This document shows, piece after piece, positions 7,187-12,356 of a DNA stretch of 12,356 nucleotides (position 1 is its first letter; every line of letters begins with the position of its first letter). Origin of the DNA: an uncultured Lachnospiraceae bacterium. GTDB taxonomy: Bacteria; Bacillota; Clostridia; Lachnospirales; Lachnospiraceae. Below the pieces are notes generated by a model that saw nothing but the letters and a program-made list of their open reading frames with translations, ran no database searches and had not been told where the DNA came from. The DNA is taken from NCBI GenBank assembly GCA_900544685.1, contig UQWA01000048.1, forward strand, positions 1 through 12,356, read 5' to 3'. A program made the translations under genes and the position numbers.

Positions 7187-10100
7187 ATGGCAGAAGTAAC
7201 AAATAAAGAAGTTTATCAGCCAATTTCGTTTGATGCAATCAAGATTGGCCTGGCATCTCCTGAGAAAATCAGAGAGTGGTCCCATGGAGAAGTAAAGAAA
7301 CCGGAAACCATTAACTACAGAACACTGAAACCGGAAAAAGACGGACTCTTCTGTGAACGTATTTTCGGACCTAGCAAGGACTGGGAGTGCCACTGTGGTA
7401 AATATAAAAAAATCCGTTATAAAGGTGTTGTCTGCGATCGCTGTGGTGTAGAAGTTACCAAATCCAGCGTTCGTAGAGAGCGTATGGGTCATATTGAACT
7501 GGCTGCACCAGTTTCTCATATCTGGTATTTCAAGGGTATCCCTTCCAGAATGGGTCTGATGCTGGACTTATCACCGCGTGTACTGGAAAAAGTCCTGTAC
7601 TTTGCAAACTACATCGTGCTGGATGCCGGTGATACCAACCTGATGTATAAGCAGGTGCTGACAGAAAAAGAATATCAGGAAGCAAGAGAAGCTTATGGAG
7701 ACGCATTCCGTGTTGGCATGGGTGCAGAAGCTATCAAAGAGCTTCTGGAAGCAATTGATATGGACAAGGAATCAGCAGAATTACAGGCTGCCCTGGCTGA
7801 ATCATCAGGGCAGAAGCGTGCCCGTATCGTAAAGAGACTGGAAGTAGTAGAAGCATTCCGTGAATCTGGAAATAAACCAGAATGGATGATTATGACTGTT
7901 ATTCCGGTTATTCCGCCAGATATCCGTCCGATGGTACAGCTGGATGGTGGACGTTTTGCCACATCTGACTTAAATGATCTGTATCGTCGTATTATTAACC
8001 GTAATAACCGTCTGAAAAGACTGCTGGAACTGGGTGCACCAGATATCATCGTTCGTAATGAAAAGAGAATGTTGCAGGAATCTGTAGATGCTCTTATCGA
8101 TAACGGACGTAGAGGACGTCCGGTAACCGGACCGGGTAACAGACCACTGAAGTCCTTGTCTGATATGTTAAAGGGTAAATCAGGACGTTTCCGTCAGAAC
8201 CTGCTGGGAAAACGAGTTGACTATTCCGGACGTTCTGTTATCGTTGTTGGACCTGAACTGAAGATTTACCAGTGCGGTCTGCCACAGGAGATGGCGATTG
8301 AGTTGTTCAAGCCTTTTGTTATGAAAGAACTGGTGGCAAACGGTACTTCTCATAATATTAAGAATGCCAAAAAGATGGTCGAGAGACTGGAACCGCAGGT
8401 ATGGGACGTTCTGGAACAGGTTATCAAAGAGCATCCGGTTATGCTGAACCGTGCTCCTACACTGCACAGACTTGGTATACAGGCATTTGAACCGATTCTG
8501 GTACAGGGAAAAGCAATTAAGCTTCATCCACTGGTTTGTACCGCGTTCAATGCTGACTTCGATGGTGACCAGATGGCAGTTCATCTTCCTCTGTCCGTAG
8601 AAGCACAGGCAGAATGCCGTTTCCTGCTTCTTTCACCGAACAACCTGCTGAAGCCATCTGATGGTGGTCCGGTAGCTGTTCCTTCACAGGATATGGTCCT
8701 TGGTATCTACTATCTGACACAGGAAAGACCTGGAGCAAAGGGAGAAGGTAAGTTCTTCAAGAGCGTCAACGAAGCAATCCTTGCTTACGAGAACCAGGTA
8801 ATTACGCTTCAGACAAAGATTCACGTTCGTGTTACTAAGACAATGCCGGACGGAACCGAAAAGACAGGAACCGTAAGTTCTACACTGGGAAGATTTATCT
8901 TTAACGAGATCCTTCCGCAGGATCTTGGATTTGTAGACAGAAGCAATCATGAAAATGATCTTGCCCTGGAAGTAGACTTCCATGTAGGTAAGAAAGGCCT
9001 GAAACAGATCCTTCAGAAAGTTATCAATACACATGGAGCTACCAAGACAGCAGAAGTGCTGGATGATATCAAGTCCATGGGTTACAAATATTCTACAAGA
9101 GCAGCCATGACCGTATCTATTTCTGATATGACCGTGCCGCCACAGAAACCACAGCTGATTGCTGAGGCTCAGGATACCGTAGATAAGATCACCAAAAACT
9201 ACAAACGTGGTCTGATCACAGAAGAAGAACGTTACAAAGAAGTCGTTGAGACCTGGAAGAATACCGATGATATTCTGACCAAAGCTCTGCTGGATGGTCT
9301 GGATAAGTACAACAACATCTACATGATGGCTGATTCCGGAGCCCGTGGTTCTGATAAGCAGATCAAACAGCTGGCAGGTATGCGAGGACTGATGGCCGAT
9401 ACAACCGGCCACACCATCGAACTTCCTATTAAGTCCAACTTCCGTGAAGGTCTGGACGTACTGGAATACTTCATGTCAGCGCATGGAGCACGTAAAGGTC
9501 TGTCCGATACCGCTCTTCGTACCGCCGACTCTGGTTACCTGACCAGACGTCTGGTAGACGTATCACAGCACCTGATTATTCGTGAGACAGACTGCTGTGA
9601 AGGTAAGGAAGCACCTGGTATGTATGTACAGGCACTTCGTGATGGTAAGGAAGAAATCGAGAGCCTTCAGGAACGTATCACAGGAAGATTCTCCTGCGAG
9701 ACAATTTGTGATAAGAATGGTGAAGTAATCGTTAAGGCTAACCATATGATCACACCAAAGCGTGCTGCGAAGATCATGTCTGAAGGTGTAGATGCAGAAG
9801 GCAAGCCATTTGAAAAGATTAAGATTCGTACCGTGCTGACTTGTAAGTCACACATCGGCGTCTGCGCAAAATGTTATGGTTCCAACCTGGCAACCGGTGA
9901 ACCGGTACAGGTAGGTGAATCCGTAGGTATCATCGCTGCACAGTCTATCGGTGAACCTGGTACACAGCTGACCATGCGTACTTTCCATACCGGTGGTGTG
10001 GCCGGAGGAGATATTACACAGGGTCTTCCTCGAGTTGAGGAGCTTTTCGAGGCGAGAAAACCTAAGGGTCTTGCAATCATCACAGAGATCGCCGGTAAGG

Positions 10101-10882
10101 TTGAGATTCGTGATACCAAGAAGAAACGTGAGATTATCGTGACAAATCAGGAAACAGGAGAGTCTAAGACTTACCTGATCCCATATGGTTCCAGAATCAA
10201 AGTTCTGGATGGCGTAGAACTGGGAGCCGGTGATGAACTGACCGAAGGTAGCGTAAACCCACATGATATCTTAAGAATCAAAGGTGTTCGTGCCGTACAG
10301 GATTACATGATCCAGGAAGTACAGCGTGTATACCGTCTGCAGGGTGTAGAAATCAACGATAAGCATATCGAAGTAATTGTACGCCAGATGCTGCAGAAGA
10401 TCAGAATTGAGGAAGCAGGAGATACCGAATTCCTTCCGGGAACACAGGTTGATATCCTTGATTTTGAAGATACCAATGAGAAGATGATCGAAGAAGGCAA
10501 AGAGCCTGCAGAAGGAAAACAGGTAATGCTTGGTATTACCAAGGCTTCCCTGGCTACCAACTCCTTCCTGTCAGCTGCCTCTTTCCAGGAAACAACCAAG
10601 GTTCTGACAGAAGCAGCCATCAAGGGAAAAGTCGATCCACTGATTGGTATGAAAGAAAACGTAATTATTGGTAAACTGATTCCGGCTGGTACTGGTATGA
10701 AGAGATACCGTAATGTTCACCTGAATACAGAGTATATGCAGGATGAACAGGAAGATGACGATATTCTTTTCGATGATGACCTGATGGATTACGATGATGT
10801 AGAAGAAATGGCAGAAGAGACTGCAGCAGAGGATGTAATCGAAGATATTACAGAAGAAGCTGTAGAAGATACAGAAGAATAA
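7187..10882 (+). CDS. rpoC: DNA-directed RNA polymerase subunit beta'
   Basis: A 1231-aa beta' subunit that carries the catalytic magnesium site of RNA polymerase. Visible in order: N-terminal zinc ribbon Cys68, Cys70, Cys83, Cys86; NADFDGDQMAVH with the Mg-chelating Asp457, Asp459 and Asp461; the bridge helix SAHGARKGLSDTALR onwards (764-794); the second zinc site Cys803, Cys886, Cys893, Cys896; and the trigger loop GIIAAQSIGEPGTQ to HTGG (914-937) with Met930, Arg931 and His934. The trigger loop runs directly into GVAGGDITQGLPRVEELFE, so the large SI3 insertion of E. coli is absent, as expected in Firmicutes. The last 49 residues (1183-1231) contain 26 Asp/Glu and no basic residue. The start follows GGGAGGG (7172-7178) at 8 nt; this Shine-Dalgarno overlaps the rpoB stop codon, a sign of coupled translation. 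It is co-transcribed with rpoB and ended by the hairpins downstream. Confidence 0.99.
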   Translation: MAEVTNKEVYQPISFDAIKIGLASPEKIREWSHGEVKKPETINYRTLKPEKDGLFCERIFGPSKDWECHCGKYKKIRYKGVVCDRCGVEVTKSSVRRERMGHIELAAPVSHIWYFKGIPSRMGLMLDLSPRVLEKVLYFANYIVLDAGDTNLMYKQVLTEKEYQEAREAYGDAFRVGMGAEAIKELLEAIDMDKESAELQAALAESSGQKRARIVKRLEVVEAFRESGNKPEWMIMTVIPVIPPDIRPMVQLDGGRFATSDLNDLYRRIINRNNRLKRLLELGAPDIIVRNEKRMLQESVDALIDNGRRGRPVTGPGNRPLKSLSDMLKGKSGRFRQNLLGKRVDYSGRSVIVVGPELKIYQCGLPQEMAIELFKPFVMKELVANGTSHNIKNAKKMVERLEPQVWDVLEQVIKEHPVMLNRAPTLHRLGIQAFEPILVQGKAIKLHPLVCTAFNADFDGDQMAVHLPLSVEAQAECRFLLLSPNNLLKPSDGGPVAVPSQDMVLGIYYLTQERPGAKGEGKFFKSVNEAILAYENQVITLQTKIHVRVTKTMPDGTEKTGTVSSTLGRFIFNEILPQDLGFVDRSNHENDLALEVDFHVGKKGLKQILQKVINTHGATKTAEVLDDIKSMGYKYSTRAAMTVSISDMTVPPQKPQLIAEAQDTVDKITKNYKRGLITEEERYKEVVETWKNTDDILTKALLDGLDKYNNIYMMADSGARGSDKQIKQLAGMRGLMADTTGHTIELPIKSNFREGLDVLEYFMSAHGARKGLSDTALRTADSGYLTRRLVDVSQHLIIRETDCCEGKEAPGMYVQALRDGKEEIESLQERITGRFSCETICDKNGEVIVKANHMITPKRAAKIMSEGVDAEGKPFEKIKIRTVLTCKSHIGVCAKCYGSNLATGEPVQVGESVGIIAAQSIGEPGTQLTMRTFHTGGVAGGDITQGLPRVEELFEARKPKGLAIITEIAGKVEIRDTKKKREIIVTNQETGESKTYLIPYGSRIKVLDGVELGAGDELTEGSVNPHDILRIKGVRAVQDYMIQEVQRVYRLQGVEINDKHIEVIVRQMLQKIRIEEAGDTEFLPGTQVDILDFEDTNEKMIEEGKEPAEGKQVMLGITKASLATNSFLSAASFQETTKVLTEAAIKGKVDPLIGMKENVIIGKLIPAGTGMKRYRNVHLNTEYMQDEQEDDDILFDDDLMDYDDVEEMAEETAAEDVIEDITEEAVEDTEE

Positions 10883-10891
10883 TTATAATGG

Positions 10892-10925
10892 TCAGATTCG
10901 AAGGTTCAACCGCTTTCGAATCTGA
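10892..10925 (+). repeat. Hairpin directly after rpoC, no T-run
   Basis: TCAGATTCGAA (10892-10902) pairs perfectly with TTCGAATCTGA (10915-10925), extended inwards by a G-U and a G-C pair, leaving an 8-nt loop. It begins 10 nt after the rpoC stop and is followed by GCAATAACAATGG, which is not T-rich. A transcript-protecting or processing hairpin at the 3' end of the rpoBC mRNA fits better than a terminator. Confidence 0.65.
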
Positions 10926-10941
10926 GCAATAACAATGGAAT

Positions 10942-10983
10942 AATAAGAGCCATACGTCGCTGTATTGACGTATGGCTCTTATT
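10942..10983. terminator. Bidirectional terminator between rpoC and the VanZ-like gene
   Basis: AATAAGAGCCATACGTC (10942-10958) and GACGTATGGCTCTTATT (10967-10983) form a perfect 17-bp stem with an 8-nt loop. The A-rich 5' end and T-rich 3' end serve as U-tracts in both directions: TCTTATTTGTAT on the plus strand, TCTTATTATTCC on the minus strand. It lies between two convergent genes whose stop codons are 130 bp apart, so it probably ends both. Confidence 0.88.
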
Positions 10984-11012
10984 TGTATATGTATCGGAGA
11001 TATATTTTTGTA

Positions 11013-11933
11013 TCACTTGGAAGAATCTTTATCTTCAGGAAAATAATCATCCATCCAGTCCTGAAACGGATCCTTTGGATCATAAGGCTTTGGCTTGCCG
11101 TCGTAAGCACTTTTCATAAAGAAAGGTTCTTTTTCATCAGAATCAGTCTCTTCATAATCAAAATCCTCATCGTCTATCTGAGGCGGCATATCATAAGGCG
11201 CCTGTTCCTGATAAGGAGGATATTCCTGAAATGGCGGTTGTTGCTGATAAGGCGGTTCATCTCGAAATACCGGCTGTTTCCAGTTAGAAGGTGGAGCCTG
11301 ATAGCGTGGCTGTTCAGGATAAGGCGGGTAATTGCCGCCTGGATTGTATGGAGGAAGATCTTCTTCTTCATTGTAATGATATGTGTCATTATAATTATAG
11401 TTTTTATTATTGTATTTTTTAACCTTTTTTGTTTTAACCTTCTTTTTCCGTGGACGGAAAATGGTTTTCCTTCCAGTCCATCCGATAATACGTACCAGAA
11501 TAATTCCCCAGAAGATTCCGAAACTGTCTATTCCCACATCCCGAACGGAAGGACTTCGCCCAGATATGAAAGATTGATGGTACTCATCTCCAGCAGCAAA
11601 TCCTACGCAGATCATGCCAGCGAGGAGCATCAGCAAGATGCCGTGAACGCCATACACATATAATGGAAAAGATACCGCAATGGCCAGTGCAAAATATTCT
11701 GTCATATGAGCCAGCTTACGGGTAACTCCGTGAATGCGCTGCGCCCATGAATCCATCTGCCAGTAGTCCAGATTGGTTTCAAAAACATAATCAGCAGTTT
11801 CTACTATTTTATAGCTGACTTTATAACTCAACTGAGAAGAAACGTCCGCCGGCTGGGCAGAAAAATGATAGATCATCATCATTAGCAAAATGGCCGGAAT
11901 AAATGACAGGGGTTTTAATAAAGTCCTGATCAT
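11013..11933 (-). CDS. VanZ-like membrane protein with long disordered tail
   Basis: A 306-aa protein. Residues 1-152 are a VanZ-like domain with four hydrophobic segments (about 10-23, 77-94, 97-115, 136-152) and the family motifs RKLAHMTEY (72-80) and GDEYHQSFISGRSPSVRDVG (115-134). VanZ is known for low-level teicoplanin resistance; the role of most homologues is unknown, and no other glycopeptide-resistance gene is here. After the last helix comes a basic stretch (RPRKKKVKTKKVKK, 160-173), which by the positive-inside rule puts the tail in the cytoplasm. Then follow an Asn/Tyr-rich segment, a Pro/Tyr/Gln-rich region with four hexad repeats (227-250) and an acidic end. The roughly 150-residue extension is much longer than a plain VanZ domain needs. 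The ATG has AAAGGAG (11941-11947) 7 nt upstream and its own promoter. It is convergent with rpoC and divergent from rpsL, so it is not in either operon. Confidence 0.85.
   Translation of the reverse strand: MIRTLLKPLSFIPAILLMMMIYHFSAQPADVSSQLSYKVSYKIVETADYVFETNLDYWQMDSWAQRIHGVTRKLAHMTEYFALAIAVSFPLYVYGVHGILLMLLAGMICVGFAAGDEYHQSFISGRSPSVRDVGIDSFGIFWGIILVRIIGWTGRKTIFRPRKKKVKTKKVKKYNNKNYNYNDTYHYNEEEDLPPYNPGGNYPPYPEQPRYQAPPSNWKQPVFRDEPPYQQQPPFQEYPPYQEQAPYDMPPQIDDEDFDYEETDSDEKEPFFMKSAYDGKPKPYDPKDPFQDWMDDYFPEDKDSSK
11184..11255 (-). repeat. 18-bp imperfect tandem repeat coding for (P/A)P(Y/F) hexads
   Basis: Four consecutive hexapeptides in the VanZ-like tail read PPYQQQ, PPFQEY, PPYQEQ and APYDMP (residues 227-250), matching an 18-bp period in the DNA. 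On the plus strand, CTGATAAGG, CTGAAATGG and CTGATAAGG begin at 11208, 11226 and 11244. The copies are diverged at the DNA level. Looser Pro/Tyr units (NYPPYPEQPRYQAPP) precede them. Such repeats can change copy number by slippage. Confidence 0.75.
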
Positions 11934-11966
11934 AAGAACACTCCTTTTTCTTTAAATTTGTTCCTA

Positions 11967-11995
11967 ATCATATCATGAGAAAGAAAAAGTGTCTA
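11967..11995 (-). promoter_or_regulatory. Promoter of the VanZ-like gene
   Basis: Read on the minus strand, TAGACA (11990-11995) is followed after 17 nt by TATGAT (11967-11972), which is preceded by TGA, an extended -10. Transcription should start near 11960, about 27 nt before the start codon at 11933. The boxes match consensus at five of six positions each. Confidence 0.7.
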
Positions 11996-12052
11996 TTGTT
12001 TTTAGAAAAATATAAGAAAGTTCTTGACAGAAGGAAATCTAATCACTATAAT
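11996..12052 (+). promoter_or_regulatory. Perfect-consensus promoter of rpsL (str operon)
   Basis: TTGACA (12024-12029) and TATAAT (12047-12052) are both exact consensus with the optimal 17-nt spacing. The 28 bases upstream (11996-12023) are rich in T and A tracts (TTGTTTTTAGAAAAATATAAGAAAG) and resemble an UP element. This is the strongest-looking promoter in the window, as expected for a ribosomal protein operon. Transcription should begin near 12059. Confidence 0.9.
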
Positions 12053-12058
12053 TTAAAC

Positions 12059-12163
12059 GTATGCGATGAAACTCTAAGGTATAAGTGCGCATACACGGAA
12101 TTATTCAAGAATGAATAACCGGCAACCACACCCCATGAGGGAATAACACAGGAGGTAAAAAGA
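12059..12163 (+). promoter_or_regulatory. Structured 5' leader of rpsL mRNA
   Basis: The predicted leader is about 105 nt and holds no gene. GTATGCG (12059-12065) pairs with CGCATAC (12088-12094) across a 22-nt loop, sealing the extreme 5' end. A second hairpin, CGG-AA-TTATTC (12096-12106) with GAATAACCG (12113-12121), has a two-A bulge. A short CCC-ATGA-GGG stem (12132-12141) comes just before the Shine-Dalgarno AGGAGGT (12150-12156). No T-run follows any stem. Such leaders can bind a ribosomal protein for feedback control; no such protein can be named from this sequence. Confidence 0.5.
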
Positions 12164-12356
12164 ATGCCAACATTTAATCAGTTAGTAAGAAAAGGCAGAC
12201 AGACAACAACTAAAAAATCTACTGCTCCAGCACTTCAGAAAGGCTTTAACTCCCTGAAGAAGAAAAGCACTGATACATCTGCTCCACAGAAAAGAGGAGT
12301 TTGTACAGCTGTTAAGACAGCTACACCTAAGAAGCCTAACTCAGCTCTTAGAAAGA
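12164..12356 (+). CDS. rpsL: 30S ribosomal protein S12, 5' part only
   Basis: The first 64 codons of S12, cut by the window edge; the full protein in Firmicutes is near 138-140 aa. S12 sits at the decoding centre of the 30S subunit and helps control accuracy. The sequence starts MPTFNQLVRKGRQ and reaches PQKRGVCTAV and TPKKPNSALRK, both highly conserved. Compared with E. coli, 13 extra residues lie between PAL and PQKRGV (region KGFNSLKKKSTDTSA); B. subtilis S12 has the same insertion, so this is the Firmicutes form. Lys56 in TPKKPNS corresponds to E. coli Lys43 (Met counted), the classic streptomycin-resistance site, and is of the sensitive type. The ATG follows AGGAGGT by 7 nt. It is probably the first gene of the str operon, with rpsG and fusA expected beyond the window. 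Confidence 0.97.
   Translation, partial: MPTFNQLVRKGRQTTTKKSTAPALQKGFNSLKKKSTDTSAPQKRGVCTAVKTATPKKPNSALRK

Noticed and set aside
10965..11663. Long open frame on the plus strand opposite the VanZ-like gene
   Set aside because: Its translation is a run of Ile, Arg, Phe and Leu typical of an antisense shadow, it has no ribosome binding site and it overlaps a gene with clear family motifs.
11013..11933. VanZ-like gene as evidence of a glycopeptide-resistance cluster
   Set aside because: No vanH, vanA, vanX or vanRS-type gene is present; VanZ-like domains are common in Firmicutes outside resistance clusters.
1..12356. A new defence system, prophage, CRISPR array, insertion sequence or integrated element
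   Set aside because: All coding space is explained by housekeeping or recognisable membrane/enzyme families; no transposase, integrase, nuclease, repeat-spacer array or terminal repeats were seen.

Overview
The window is a chromosomal housekeeping segment from a low-to-mid GC, Gram-positive Clostridia, most likely Lachnospiraceae (Blautia-like). The evidence is the RpoB and RpoC sequences (1282 and 1231 aa, without the large insertions of the E. coli subunits), the long Firmicutes form of ribosomal protein S12, strong AGGAGG ribosome binding sites and 17-bp-spaced sigma-A promoters. The genus is an inference from protein character and was not tested by a search.

Layout, left to right. Positions 1-144 hold a hairpin that may end an upstream gene, then the leader of a cytosolic alpha/beta-hydrolase (145-957). 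After an 82-bp gap with a small palindrome comes deoD, purine nucleoside phosphorylase (1040-1747), closed by a textbook terminator (1791-1818). A clear promoter (1865-1893) then drives a polytopic membrane protein of the PfoR/PTS EIIC_2 family (1947-3011). A 312-bp gap without genes carries a probable terminator, an A/T-rich UP-like tract, an extended -10 promoter and a roughly 125-nt leader with two hairpins. These serve rpoB (3324-7172) and rpoC (7187-10882), which are separated by 14 bp and clearly co-transcribed. Two hairpins follow rpoC, the second a 17-bp perfect bidirectional terminator shared with a convergent gene. That gene (minus strand, 11013-11933) encodes a VanZ-like four-helix membrane protein with an unusual disordered tail of about 150 residues containing (P/A)P(Y/F) hexad repeats. 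Its promoter lies back to back with a perfect-consensus promoter (12024-12052) for rpsL, whose first 64 codons close the window.

Functionally, rpoB and rpoC supply the catalytic core of RNA polymerase and rpsL opens the str (rpsL-rpsG-fusA-type) operon. deoD serves purine salvage. The hydrolase and the PfoR-like protein are accessory metabolism or transport genes with unknown substrates. The classical chain rplJ-rplL-rpoB-rpoC-rpsL is interrupted twice here: rpoB has unrelated genes upstream and its own promoter, and the VanZ-like gene sits convergently between rpoC and rpsL.

I see no tRNA, rRNA, CRISPR array, insertion sequence, phage gene or recognisable new defence system. The least ordinary items are the VanZ-like protein's tail, the structured leaders of rpoB and rpsL, and the divergent promoter pair.
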